NCBI GenBank assembly: GCA_963921795.1
Contig: OY997649.1
Coordinates: forward strand, 29,996,055 to 30,060,054
Reading direction: 5' to 3'
From: Nannobrachium achirus
Taxonomy: Eukaryota > Chordata > Actinopteri > Myctophiformes > Myctophidae
Length of the DNA: 64,000 nucleotides
The notes beneath the pieces were generated by a model. It did not search any database and had not been told where the DNA came from. It was given only the letters and a program-made list of their open reading frames with translations. A program made the position numbers and the translations under genes. Shown in pieces: positions 38,565 to 50,103 of this stretch; within the stretch, counting starts at the first letter, position 1; each line of letters opens with the position of its first letter.

Positions 38565-38740
38565 GGGCTCCACCAAAAAGGCGGCGTCGTGCCAGCGTCA
38601 GACGGCGTCAAAACATGAACCGGGGCGAATTTGAGTGTCCGACGTTGATGTTGATGTCGCAGTGAAGCACCCTTCATTAATTAAAACGGCAGCGTTCCCA
38701 GCGTTGACGTTGACGCAACGCTGGACGCACCCGGCGGACC
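38565..38740. repeat. GACG/GCGTT-rich inverted block
   Basis: GGCGGCGTCGTG, GACGTTGATGTTGATGTC and GCGTTGACGTTGACGC form loose inverted and direct repeats; perhaps a MITE remnant. Confidence 0.4.
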
Positions 38741-39709
38741 CAGGGGGTTAAATAGCCATAGTCCCCCTTACAAAACTATGTCAATGTTGTATAACAGATG
38801 TCCAGATGTGTAATATAGCCCACAATGTGTGCATCTATCATACGACCCCAGTGCACCCCACGTCCCGCACCCTACAAAAGTGCATTCAAATACAGAATGT
38901 GTGATGACCCCTGGTTTCAGGTAATTCTTCTATTTGACACCACGAGGGCAGTGTTCAAATTAGGTTGGGTGGTTCATAACACGTTATTCTGTGACGTGAC
39001 AAACTCCAGCACCCAATTTGTTATTGAGATGCGCATGCCTTTTTTAAAATATTTACCATGAAATATCAACAACGCACTCCCTACCAGGATGCAGACAAAT
39101 CAGGGTGTAACGGACATAAACACATGTTTTTGTTAAGTGTATCATACTATCTTCCATGGGAGACAAGGAAAGAAGCTCATGCGTGCTTCTTCTATGTTAC
39201 GTTAGGTTACGCACCGCTGACCTCCTCCATAGAGCAAGGATAACACACACATCACCATCCCAACACTTATCGACCAGCGACTGACAGGCCACATAATTGC
39301 GTCTGTCAAACATGCCATGTAGTTGCAATTTACATGCAGAGAGAGCTGAGGATTGTGTTGTATACATTACAGCGTGTTCCTTTTCCCCTGATGGAAGGCT
39401 GCCTCGATGCCCCAGTGCTGTTGTTCGCTTTCTCTGTCACGCTGTCACATTGTTCATTTGACTAGAAATAGTGGCACTGCTATTTATCTAGTCACTATTC
39501 TGACAGGGGCACGGAGACACTGGGTGGGGTGGAATCAATATAGGAAAATCCATTAACTGAGAGGGCTCTTCCAGCTTTCCGTGAGAGCTGTGAGCGTAAC
39601 TATACTGTCTTTGTGCCTGCTTCCCAGAGACTAATTACCTTGTGTGAAAACAAACATGTAGCATGGAAGGCAGAATGTATAATTCATACCTCTGTTTACG
39701 GCTACTCAC

Positions 39710-39799
39710 ATTTTCTGTTCTGAGTTTCTTGGCAGGACAGCCTCCATCCACAGGATGTAGCATGTAATACAGTCGTACTTTATTGGCATGTTTCCGACT
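39710..39799 (-). CDS. zmat4: zmat4 internal exon (matrin-type zinc finger protein 4)
   Basis: A 30-codon exon reading [16 protein letters not shown] then [14 protein letters not shown]. It matches my recollection of vertebrate ZMAT4, where a closely similar stretch ends the first matrin-type (U1-like C2H2) zinc finger and starts the linker; the His of SRKH would be a zinc ligand. On the minus strand a pyrimidine-rich acceptor (cctttgcccttccag) ends at 39800, and a consensus donor GTGAGT occupies 39709-39704. Length is a multiple of three and both boundaries fall between codons. ZMAT4 is a small nuclear protein with several dsRNA/DNA-binding type zinc fingers and a poorly defined role. I searched by eye for the preceding exon (ending in an AHYE-like motif) and the following one and found neither, so the flanking introns probably extend beyond both window ends. 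The exon is intact, with no frame damage. The paralogue (a or b) cannot be decided. Confidence 0.87.
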
Positions 39800-40079
39800 C
39801 TGGAAGGGCAAAGGAAGAAGATTATTAGCAAGGAAGGACATATTAACATTGAACATCAGGCTAGCACAGTAATAGGTTGCCCCCATAACTAGAAGGTCAC
39901 AGATTCCAACAGAAAGTATACATAAATCAGCCATACAGTACGTACTGTGAGACACTGAAGTATTCATTTAATGTAAAATCCAAGAGAAAACTAATAACTG
40001 AGCTATCAAATAAGGAAAACTGGCAAATATACTGCGCACAGTATATGCCTGACTCTAGTCTCAATTGATAATTAGTTAT

Positions 40080-40286
40080 CTAACCCCCCCCCCCAACTCT
40101 AACAGTCATGGCTGAAGAAGCAAGGGATTCTGGGAGGAGTGCGTCAGTCAATTCCTCATTAAGTTTATCTCGCAATGATTTCCGCTTGACTGCATAAGCT
40201 CTGAGTCTGAACGTTTCCAGGTCTCGTTTTGACAATGAAGCCGGATTGCTAGAAAGGTGGGATGTACAGATGTAGAGATGTGACAT
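40080..40286 (-). other. unassigned open stretch, possible exon or repeat
   Basis: A 68-codon open frame 0.3 kb upstream (in transcript sense) of the zmat4 exon. It contains a charged, helix-like run including SKRDLETFRLRAYAVKRKS and ends at a run of C on the plus strand. A possible acceptor (cacctttctag) lies near 40253. I do not recognise the peptide and it is not part of ZMAT4 as I know it. It may be an unannotated alternative exon, a decayed retrocopy, or chance. Confidence 0.2.
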
Positions 40287-40431
40287 TCAAAGACAGGGCT
40301 GAACAATAGTGAGGTGAGCTCTATTGATATTTTGTATCTTGCCAGAAAAGGAGCACAGTGAGATGTTTTTGCTGTTTACAAGATCTCTCAAAGGTATGGT
40401 GCCGTGTAGACTAATGCCCACCCAGCCTCCT

Positions 40432-40520
40432 GTCTGTCTGTCTGTCTGTCTATCTATCTGTCTGTCTGTCCGTCCGTCTGTCTGTCTTTCTGTCAGTCAG
40501 ACAGACAGACAGACAGACAG
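40432..40520. repeat. (CTGT)n facing (CAGA)n
   Basis: A CTGT run with CTAT/CCGT variants meets a CAGA run at 40495, so the tract can fold on itself. Confidence 0.9.
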
Positions 40521-42380
40521 CTCTGAGGTTCTCGAGGACATGAGAGAGATAGGCATAGTGTAAACACATTCCTGACAGGTCAAAGAAGAAGAAACATGTG
40601 CAGAGGATATTGTTCTTGCCTGTCTTGTTTTTCATTTTGCCATCCTCAGGCAGAAGTATTCTTTTAATAAACAGTATTTCTTTTATACAAACAGGATAGA
40701 ATAAGGCTAAAAGAGACATACTCAAGTGGGCCTCTCACATTTCTAATTCCATCTATGCCAAATACTGTCATTAGTTACTGTCGTTGAAGTTTTGACTAGA
40801 AGAGTAACAACCAGCATTTATGTGCACAACCTCTTGATTTTTAATTCAAACTGGGACAAAAAATATATACTACTACTTATAAAACATCTGTTCAGATGGC
40901 ATGTACTCTGTTGATGCTTGCCTATGGGTAATGATACCCCTGCATACAATAGATTTACAGTTGAGTGGGCTAAATACTTTCCCCAGGGACATAGGACAGT
41001 CCGTCTGTTTCTGCTTGGGCAACGGGCAGTAAAGCTGAAATGGTGAACACCACTGATTGGGGGAATGCAAATAAACCAGACTAGAACTGGGTGTCTATGG
41101 CCCTCACTTTTTGTACGCAACGCATGATGCTGTAACACAGCAACGTGCACGCTTGACATAGTCAGGCATGAAAAAAAATCAATACTACATTACCACCACA
41201 TCACTGAGCTGATCAAACATCATGGGCTTGGACTGCCCCTTATAGAGCCAACACTGGGGTCACTGGTGTGAGCTAGAGTGTTCTTGCTCTACTAGTACCA
41301 GGGGGCAGAACTTGAAAAAAAACTTTTAAAACTATAACATTTATATCTTGTTTTTCTACAATACTACAGAAAGCCTACACAAATCTATGTAAAGTGCTTT
41401 GGATAAAAAGCGCTATATGTAAATGCACCATTTCCTTTTTTCTTTTTTTTTTTTATCAAACAACAATCAACCCCAAACTTAGATCACATACAGGTTGGTG
41501 GAATCAATGCAGAGCCAAAAGCAATTCCACTTTTACCAATAGGGGGCACTACAAAGTGACCTTTTGTTGCAAAAAACATGATCAATCACTCCGAATTACT
41601 TACAGATCTCAGGGGTGATGTGTCAATGAAATTGGTTTGCAAAATTAGTGGGAGAGGCCTATTTATTAAAACAAAACACTGTATATCATGAACGCAGGAT
41701 CCAATCAGCAACTAATGGACCACAATGGAACCAACCTGGGACTTTTTGTGTTATCCCTTTGTCTGTACAACGTACCTCTACTGTTAACACACGTGTTCAT
41801 AAAGTATTCATTCAATCATTCACACAAACTTGTGTCAAACATTCAGAGCTGAGGACAATAAAAACTAGCACTATGTAAAGAGCCGGTTCAAAGTGTTGCC
41901 TAAAGTACCGTACAATCACATAGTAAAAACAGCGTCAATAGCCTCATTGATTTCCATCGTCACTTTTTGAGAACAAGCACACTGAGGGCTAAACATTTTA
42001 TTCAGCATTCTATGCCCTGTTTTCTGATAGGCAAGTTCTAAGGAATTAATCTCTCATACAGCAAACTAAATGTAATCCAGGAAAAAGCAACGACTTTTAG
42101 TCATTAGAGTAACAGAAAAGGAAAAAGAGACAGGTTGAATGAGAAAGTCTCGTGCAAAAATGGGTCACTCAGTATCTATTGGTAAATGTTCCTCGTAGTT
42201 GGTAAATGTTCCTCATAGTTGTACACACGCATGCTGCATTTCCCTCAAAGTCATTTCAATGCAATTACCGATGATGTGTTGCTTGAGGTGGCACACCGAG
42301 GTGTTTCGTAAAGGATTCATGTGAGGTGTTGCAACACCAGCTGTCAGCTGAATGGATGGCTCCTGAGAACACTGTCAGTC
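40521..42380. other. non-coding with one LINE/SINE tail
   Basis: GTGCTTTGGATAAAAAGCGC at 41393-41412 is the standard fish L2/SINE 3' tail. Otherwise nothing recognised. A 20-bp duplication (TTGGTAAATGTTCCTC) lies at 42179-42220. Confidence 0.5.
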
Positions 42381-42385
42381 TGCAT

Positions 42386-42480
42386 TAGTGATGCACCAAT
42401 ACCATTTGTTACTGCCAATACTGATACCGAAGACCTTTTCAGTAAAGTACTTTATGAACCAACACTGGACAATAGTTCTG
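42386..42480. repeat. hAT-like end (AGTGATGCACCAATACC)
   Basis: AGTGATGCACCAATACCATT is a common vertebrate hAT-type terminus. The other end was not found. Confidence 0.45.
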
Positions 42481-42681
42481 AATCAGTGGATGAAAGTGAG
42501 ATGCAATTTACTTTTCTCCATTAGAGAGCTTGAATATAAAACCGCAAATTGTCGTGTTGTGCGTTAAACAATTTGTACGCAGAAAGAGACAGAAAAGTGA
42601 TTGAAAACGCTGTAGTGTGCATGCGATGCCAGGTGGCTGGGTGGCAACACTTCCTTATTCTACTTCCTTAACACATTAACT

Positions 42682-42739
42682 GCCAGAGTTAAGAGGAGAC
42701 TAGGGAAAGTGCCAGAGTTAAGAGGAGACTAGGGAAAGT
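42682..42739. repeat. 29-bp tandem duplication
   Basis: The unit GCCAGAGTTAAGAGGAGACT is present twice without differences. Confidence 0.85.
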
Positions 42740-43010
42740 TCAGTAACCAATGACATCATCCATCGGTAGGCTGTCTGATAATTACAAGATTACAAATTTG
42801 GCTTCTAGTTCAGTTACTATTATCTTGGAATCTCTTCTGAACTGTCAGCCCACCAATGAGACACGAGAAGAGTTTGTTTTATCTTATAATGAGTAGTTAA
42901 AGTGCTCCTTTAAGTATGGAAAAGGATTAATATCAGGATCTGACATGCATGTGGCTCTTGGTTTTAGAACTATGAAATGTCTCTGGCATAATATTATATT
43001 TTTGCATATC

Positions 43011-43213
43011 GTCACTGTCGGGCAGAAACCCTGTATCTCCAAGTTTCAAAGTAAAGCCCTGCTACATCATACAAGACTGTCGCACAAAACTAGTGAAAAT
43101 AGCAGATCTACAAGCACAACGCCACGCAGCGCGGTATTTTTAATGATTTTTAAAATGATAAATACTGTACAAAACGGTTTTGGACAAGGTTTCTACCCGA
43201 CACCAACGATATT
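43011..43213. mobile_element. foldback MITE, ATATCGTC family, copy 3
   Basis: Ends CATATCGTCACTGTCGGGC and CCGACACCAACGATAT. A partly lost hairpin is at 43095-43142. The next MITE starts immediately after its right end. Confidence 0.65.
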
Positions 43214-43216
43214 TAA

Positions 43217-43537
43217 AGGAGTAGTTCACCCCCAAAATGATTTCTTTTTTCTATTGATTAGTCACGCCATGGAGACTAAAGTTCAATAATATATTTTAAT
43301 TTTTTTGTCGCCTTCCTAAGATAAAAATTTGATTCGAGTAAATTTACCCCCATTGATTCCGGATGGGGACCCGAATCGATTTGGGTCCCCATCTGGAATC
43401 AATGGGGGTACATTTATTGTTATCACATTTTTGTCTTAGGAATGCAACAAAAAACTAAAAATATTATTGAACTCAAGTCTCCATGGCGTGACTAATCAAT
43501 AGGAAAAAAAAAGTCATTTTGGGGGTGAACTACTCCT
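43217..43537. mobile_element. TTAA foldback MITE (AGGAGTAGTTCACCCCC)
   Basis: Perfect TTAA copies at 43213-43216 and 43538-43541. The whole 321 bp folds on itself: AGGAGTAGTTCACCCCCAAA at the left is inverted at the right, and the centre has GGGGACCC/GGGTCCCC. A solo left end of the same family is at 57280. Confidence 0.88.
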
Positions 43538-43544
43538 TTAAGTT

Positions 43545-44570
43545 CTAGAATATTTTGTACTTTACGATTAGGCTACCTCATTAACCTGTGTGCTTTAAGC
43601 TTTGGATAATATTGGTAAAAAATAACCACACTGCTGATCGGTCCAGCAGTCTGTGAGATTATCTCCTGACTTCTAGACAATTTTCCTCTGAGTAGCCATG
43701 CCGTAAGGTTTCAAGAATGAATAATTAATTCATAATGAACAGTTGTAAACAACATTGTTGCAGTGCAATATTGTCGTTATTTCATCTGTATACTGGCCTG
43801 CATAGTAAATTAGAAACAGCAGGCCTAATTGATGTGACTGTGTTTGGACGCATTCATGCTGAGCTCAGTTTGGGACAGTATCCATCAAAACAATGTGTGT
43901 TAACTTGTACCTACTGAGATTATTTTCTCAACACTGCATTTTGTCTCAGTTGGATTCTCGACACACCTTTCCATTCTACTTTTCAGGTCAAGCTATGTTC
44001 CGTCGTAAGCTTTGTTATTTGTAATTTGTAATTAATATTGTAATTGAACGATGAACATCACTTTACAAATCAATATCAAACATATAAATATTTAATTAAG
44101 CAATTTAAAAACTGCACACAGAAGCCAGAGAAGACGTTAAAATGGCCCCAGAATTGTTTTAAAGTTAAATACCCTCGTAGGCGGATCTCTGAGAGCCAAA
44201 TCCAGCTTGGCAGCAGCCAAGAGTATTATTGAGCCTCGGAGATCAATAGAGAATGGGATGGGCACTATGTCACAAAACTAGGTCATACGGTCAGTTGTGA
44301 AACTTGCATCGATAAACAAACTGCCAACAATCGCAACGAACCCTATCCACTGTGAACAAAACCCACAGATATCAAAGAGAATTGGCCCCATTGGCATTAT
44401 AAGATATGATCTTTTCAGTTCCCGACTTGTCTTAGGCCTACCTCAACATCCACTGCAATACTGCAGAAATGAGTTGCAGCATCAGTGGACCTCTGATTCA
44501 TTGTCAGTGGATGTGAAAAATAGATTTTCTAAACCAGTGATCATGTTAGGTTAAACTAAATAGTAATGAA
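43545..44570. other. no gene seen
   Basis: No exon or repeat recognised. Confidence 0.4.
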
Positions 44571-44574
44571 GGAA

Positions 44575-44650
44575 GCAGCAGTGGCTCAGTAGGTGGAGCG
44601 ACCGCCCCGGTTTGATCCTCCAGGCCACTCATCTGAGCAGCAAAATGTAT
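44575..44650 (+). mobile_element. SINE head fragment
   Basis: GCAGCAGTGGCTCAGTAGG and GGTTTGATCCTCC resemble the A and B boxes of the SINE at 60972. The tail is missing. Confidence 0.6.
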
Positions 44651-45112
44651 TCCTGCTCAGGAATCATAACTGTACCCTTTTCTTTTCTCAAAGCATGATT
44701 AGCTTCTTGGATACATTGTTTGAACACTAGTGGCATTGTAAAGCACTGTTGGAAATATATACAGCCATAGGCGAAATTAATTGGGAATCAGCTGGCAGTT
44801 TGCAGAAGACCCCCTGCTATGCTCACTCAGGTACCCTTTCACCCCTCATTTTCTGTTTTTGACGGCCTCATATTATATCTCATTTCTATTCTCCACAGCT
44901 TGAAAAGCCTTTGTGGATTTGAGTTTGTATGGTCATCACTCTTCAGGCACCTTAGTAAAGATTGACAGAATCAATAAAGAGTTCATCATTCTGTGGAAGT
45001 CAGTCATAAACAATTGGAATGGAATGAAAAATCTGACAGGATGTATTATGTTGAGTTGCATCAAGATCCAAGGAAGTTGGGTGGAAAATGTTGATGTACG
45101 TTCTACGTTTAA

Positions 45113-45417
45113 AGGACCAGGTCACCTCTGGGACAACCAGATCTTATTTTATTGTTGTGTGGGACACAATCAACACAATCCTGAGTTATTTTTTGTGTTC
45201 AATCTGTGTTTTTAGATATTTTAATATTTCAGCCGATTTCAGCATGCTACAACTGGTCATATGATGCAAAATGCATCATATGACCAGTTGTAGCATGCTG
45301 AAATACTAACATATCTAAAAACACAGATTGAACACAAAAGATAATTCAGGATTGTGTTGATCGTGTCCCACACAACAATAAAATAAGATCTGGTTGTCCC
45401 AGAGGTGACCTGGTCCT
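45113..45417. mobile_element. TTAA foldback MITE (AGGACCAGGTCACC)
   Basis: TTAA at 45109-45112 and 45418-45421. The arms AGGACCAGGTCACCTCTGGG run nearly perfectly to the centre, which contains CATATGATGCAAAATGCATC. Almost the whole element is one hairpin, so it is probably young. Confidence 0.9.
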
Positions 45418-45739
45418 TTAAGAGTTATAGGCTAAAGCGTTAAGCAACCTGTTATAGCGCCATAATATGGCTGCCACCGCTCAAAAATGCTGCGTTCATG
45501 ATTTGTGGCAATTTGTGCAAAACAGGCCCGTCCCGCAAATTTACAAAGCCAATCCTAGCCAATCCGAATGGAAAGTGATTTAACAACCAGTATTAGCACC
45601 AACATCAGGCCGATTTTGAAACATTCGGTTCCTTGAGGATCTGCGTGCAAAATTTCACACCGATCAGTGTTGGAGGCTAGCTGTTCACTGACGGACAGGC
45701 AGATATACACACTGATCGACCTCTGCAACTCCCACCCAT

Positions 45740-46015
45740 TCACTCAGATCAGCTAACACAGGAATGCTGACAGAACCCTCGCTAAAAACCCCAGGACAAA
45801 AATCCACTCGTCCTAGACAATTCACCCTCCAGGCCCCCAAACTGTGGAATAAACTCCCTCCATGTCGCACTTAGAACAAAAGACTCACATCCAAGCTTCC
45901 ACGGTGGTCTGAAGACTCACCTCTTCAGACTCTACCTAAGCGGTGCTGTGTTCTACCTGTAATGCAGGTATACGGCGTATGCTGTGAAGACATTTTTTTG
46001 TAAAAGCGTCTGCCC
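45740..46015 (+). pseudogene. L2-like LINE 3' end remnant
   Basis: Plus-strand frames give LQAPKLWNKLPP and then LKTHLFRLYL, both hallmarks of the C-terminus of fish L2-type ORF2, followed by a GTAAAAGCGTCTGCC tail. Stops and frame changes show decay. A related shorter piece is near 4915-4990. Confidence 0.75.
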
Positions 46016-46473
46016 TGGTGAACCTTTCAAAGTAGTGTATCTGATAGGCATTATGCACTGGCGTATGCCCTGGCCACACGAATAGCCGTGGATCATAGAT
46101 TATAGTATGCCCTCAAAAAAAGTCTAGAACACACCACTGCACCTTAGCCCATAACACTTAGCGTAGCACTTGCCTATCCTCAATGACCAATGACCATACA
46201 TATAAGTTAGGTAGCATATTTTAGGGTTTTATATAAACTTTTTACTGAATATGTGCTTTGTCTACCTACGTTCTTTTTCTAGTTATACTGGCATTGCAAG
46301 GACAGGCTGTAACATAAACAATATCTCTCAGACCTAGGAAAGGCATCTTGACTCAGTTACATGTAATCTGTAATGTATGATACAGCATAATCTACTGTTA
46401 CTAAAGTCACTCATAATCAATCATGATAATATATCTACTACTGTTATAAACGTCACATAATCAATCATGATAA

Positions 46474-47180
46474 TACCAGTAAGACTCCCGGGAGATAAGC
46501 GACCGTTGGTCGCTTATCTCCACAAATATCACAACCTCCACCTCTCACGTCATACGGGTAGCCATAGTTACACCTGGAATGTTGAATCTCCATATATGGA
46601 GATAACCTACGCATCACACAAAGTCTGACCTCACCAGCCCATACTTGGGCATGGACGACTTATATCTCCATATACGGAGATGGCCATATATGGAGATACG
46701 ATGACATCACAGAGTCCACAGCTGATGATGTGGCGTGATGTCATACAATACACAAACAAGCCCTATATAAAGGGGCAATTCTCACCAGGGAAGAGAGCAT
46801 TGCCTGGAATGTTGAATCTCCATATATGGAGATAACCTACGCATCACACAAAGTCTGACCTCACCAGCCCATACTTGGGCATGGACGACTTATATCTCCA
46901 TATACGGAGATGGCCATATATGGAGATACGATGACATCACAGAGTCCACAGCTGATGATGTGGCGTGATGTCATACAATAAACAAACAAGCCCTATATAC
47001 TGATGCGATACGATGACATCACAGAGTCCACAGCTGATGATGTGGCGTGATGTCATACAATAAACAAACAAGCCCTATATACTGATGCGGAGATATGAGC
47101 AGGGCAAAGGTGTGACGTGTGACGTGTGACCGACCGACGGACGGCCGGTGGAGGTTTTCATTGCGACCGTAAGGTCGCAG
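46474..47180 (+). repeat. GGTCGC-hairpin repeat, copy B
   Basis: Starts TACCAGTAAGACTCCC and ends in the GCGACCGTAAGGTCGC hairpin at 47163-47179, shared with copy C. It contains a 230-bp tandem duplication (from 46572 and 46802) and an 82-bp one (46925 and 47007). Confidence 0.75.
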
Positions 47181-48157
47181 TTTAGTATGAAAACCTCCAC
47201 CGGCCGTCCGTCGGTCACACGTGCGGTCCCGCACGTCACACGTGCGGTCGACGTGTGATGAGGTCACGATGAGTCATCTATGCCCAAATATAGATTTCTA
47301 GGTCAGATGGCCCATAGAGTTTGTGATGTCAAACCTAGCAACCCAATATAAACAAACCTGATGTCAGACCTGAAGTATCCTTTTATACCCATATATGGAG
47401 ATACAGAGATCTCCATATATGGGCATATTAGAAAGCCCATATATGGGCATATACGGATGACATCAGGGATATCCATATATGGGCATAAAAGGGACAAGGG
47501 CTTACAGTTAAGAGATCTCCATATATGGGCATATCAGAAAGCCCATATATGTTCATATACTGATGACATCAGGAATATCCATATATGGGCATAAAAGGGA
47601 CAAGGACTTACAGTTAAGAGATCTCCATATATGGGCATAAAGGGACAAGGACTGTTACAGTAGATATAGAGATGTCCATATATGGGCATAAATGAACAAG
47701 GACTGACAAACACTGAGATCTCCATATAACCTATGGGAATATAAGGGACGAGGACTGTCAGCTTGTAGACCTATTTTCTAAATATTGTTGTACATTAAAA
47801 ACTTGAAATGGGTCGTTCTGCATAGTACTTGGGATTTGTTGATGTAAATGTTCACATAGAGTGTAATAATTGGTAAAACAAACTTTTGGCCTATTTGTGG
47901 AGATAAGCGACCAACGGTCGCTTATCTCCCGATTAGGGAGTCTTACTGGTAGTAAACTGCTCCCTGACGGTCGCAATAAACTCTAAGGGGTACCACACTC
48001 TATGGGTTTGACGGTCTGACATCACGCTCTGACATCACTGTGATGTCAGGGGAGCCACACTAACAGAATCCCTTTTATGCCCTTATATGGAGATCCCTGA
48101 TGTCAACAATATTAAGCCCATATCTAACAGGATTTCATATTGAATGCCCATATATGG
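46590..48157. repeat. array of 13 CCATATATGG palindromes
   Basis: Exact CCATATATGG at 46590, 46684, 46820, 46914, 47389, 47413, 47437, 47473, 47519, 47579, 47624, 47676 and 48148, plus near variants. Each is flanked by GAGAT/ATCTC or GGGCAT/ATGCCC. The ten bases fit the CArG consensus CC(A/T)6GG bound by SRF/MADS factors; binding is inference. Confidence 0.8.
47160..47951 (-). repeat. GGTCGC-hairpin repeat, copy C, head-to-head with copy B
   Basis: Inverted relative to copy B; its far end is GATTAGGGAGTCTTACTGGT. The junction 47125-47215 is a near-perfect palindrome around the GCGACC/GGTCGC hairpin. A further solo end (CTGACGGTCGCAATAAAC) follows at 47963. Confidence 0.75.
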
Positions 48158-48239
48158 ACAGCTCATATCTGTGTGGCTGGTTCCACAGACAGGGATCTCC
48201 ATATAAGGGCATGAAAGGGATTGTATGAGCTAACTGTTG

Positions 48240-48589
48240 TGCACCTTACATCTCACATTATTTTAATGTTATGTATCTCATCAGCCAATTGCCTCCCTCA
48301 GAATCTTGTCTCCAACTTGCTTAATTGTGGTTTGAGAGTAGTCAAAAAAGCACTTCTCTGGCATATCACTGCATTCACCAAAAGTGCTGCTAACAACTGA
48401 TCTTTTGGGAAATGTCAATTAATAGCCCACTCCTTATGTTGTCCAATGAGAGCAACTCCTAATTAGCCAAAGCTGATGTCTCAAAATGAACGACAGTACA
48501 TGAAGTGTCTCGCTGGTGCAGTTTGTGCACACACCGGAGGCCACTGGCGGCATGCTTTTGCGACTGTATGTTTAGAAGTAATAACCTAC
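48240..48589. other. no gene seen
   Basis: Short unique-looking gap between repeats. Confidence 0.4.
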
Positions 48590-48597
48590 ATTTTGCC

Positions 48598-49488
48598 TAG
48601 GGATGGGACGATACGCGATATTATCGTTTATCATGATAAAAAAACACTCACGATAATCGTATTGTGGAGATTTAATTTATCGTGATATCGTCCTCCGTCA
48701 TACACTGGGATCAATTCACCTTTTATTTGCCGAGCTGCATATCCGGTAACACTTAAAGTTATACTATGTAACTTTTTTTATAAAACATATCTTAAAATTG
48801 TCCTAACTATTAAATCGCTAAAGATTTAGAACCCCCACTCTGTTAATTTCAGCCCCAAAAGCCTTTTCTTTATATGTTTTCTACATAGCTGTGACAGGGG
48901 CTGTATTTCCCGGCAAAATGATGTCATCTCCCACATGATACACTACCGGCCAATCACAGCGCAGATCATACACCACCGGCCAATCACAGCGAGTCTTGCT
49001 GTCTCTAAAGGAAGTAGCTTCCCTCAGCAACTGTGTTTACATTGGTGAAGGAATCTTGCTTGCTACTCCCTCAATCCTGGTCTAAAAATGACGGGAGACG
49101 GCTCTACGGATGCGTATCGGCGAGGCGGAGGTGCTCGCGGCGGCCGCGGTGGTCCACGGATCCCCGTTCCGGTGGTCCGCGGCGACTCCGGCCGAAAAAA
49201 GCAATACCGCTACTGACCACTAGTTGAGCAGCTTCCACAGTACAGCTTTAAACCCTCTATAATTGGTAAAAGGTACTTATAATATATGTACTTGATACAG
49301 TCTTTTTTCACTCTCTATCAAATGTCTTTGCCAAAAAATAGAAATAGCTTGTAGTTGTAGATCTGCTATTTTTTGGCAAATGTTCCCCCCCAGGATGATG
49401 GATTTTGATTATCACGATAATATTGTAAATCGCGATTTATTTTGTGCCAATAATCGTGATATGACATTTTCATATCGTCCCATCCCTA
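48598..49488. mobile_element. hAT-type MITE, TAGGGATGGG family, copy 2
   Basis: Ends as in copy 1. The exact 8-bp target duplication ATTTTGCC is at 48590-48597 and 49489-49496. Interrupted by a 495-bp TTAA element. A hairpin remnant lies at 49333-49379 at the same relative place as in copy 1. Confidence 0.9.
48757..49251. mobile_element. 495-bp TTAA insertion inside a hAT MITE
   Basis: TTAA at 48753-48756 and 49248-49251; copy 1 of the host MITE reads straight through one TTAA (near 11895). The ends AGTTATACTATGTAACT and, inverted, AGCTGTACTGTGGAAGCT are similar. The interior has duplicated CCGGCCAATCACAGCG and a CpG-rich block at 49090-49200 unlike its neighbours. Confidence 0.9.
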
Positions 49489-49551
49489 ATTTTGCCTGTT
49501 ATTACTACCTAGCAAAGAATATAATATTCCCCTGTTTATCACGTCTTATGG

Positions 49552-49774
49552 CAGTGGTTCTTAACCCGTGGGTCTGGATTTCTAAAGTGACAATTTAAGG
49601 ATTTTTTTATACTTCTAAAATGTCAAATTAAACATTGGCCAAATTGTCAATTATTTGGGCAGAAATTGTGAAAATAGCCAATCTACATGCTCGCAACGCA
49701 AGGCGTCGTGAGCATGTAGATCTGCTATTTTCACAATAGAACCGTGTCATACAAAATGTAATGCCTTACCACTG
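49552..49774. mobile_element. hAT-type MITE (CAGTGGTTCTTAACC) with hairpin
   Basis: Exact duplication TCTTATGG at 49544-49551 and 49775-49782. Ends CAGTGGTTCTTAACCCG and CCTTACCACTG. A GATCTACA-type hairpin occupies 49669-49733, arms extending to ATTGTGAAAAT/ATTTTCACAAT. Confidence 0.88.
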
Positions 49775-50103
49775 TCTTATGGAATTATCACATTGGCACC
49801 TTCCACAAACAGGCAAAATAACATTTCCTCTGCTGTATGTTGTCATCCGGCACTGAACAACACCAAAGGCCTGCTTCAGCACTACCTCTCAGCCATGCAT
49901 AACTGTCAATTTACAGGAACAGTGATGACTCATTTTCATTCTGTAGTTTGTTTGTTTATTTTATTTATGTGTTAATTATTATTATATTTTTTTCCCCAGC
50001 AATAAAAAGAGCTAAGATTTCCACCTCATTAACTCCTGTGAAGCAGACAGCAAATGAATGCTGCACATGACATCACTCTGACACACATACCAGCAGTATC
50101 CAG

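Noticed and set aside
44297-45215. Several 85-100 codon open frames
   Set aside because: No homology recognised, no splice sites, and one runs into the TTAA foldback MITE.
49033-49227. Arg-rich 64-codon frame in the CpG-rich block
   Set aside because: It lies within a 495-bp TTAA transposon insertion; composition, not coding, explains it.
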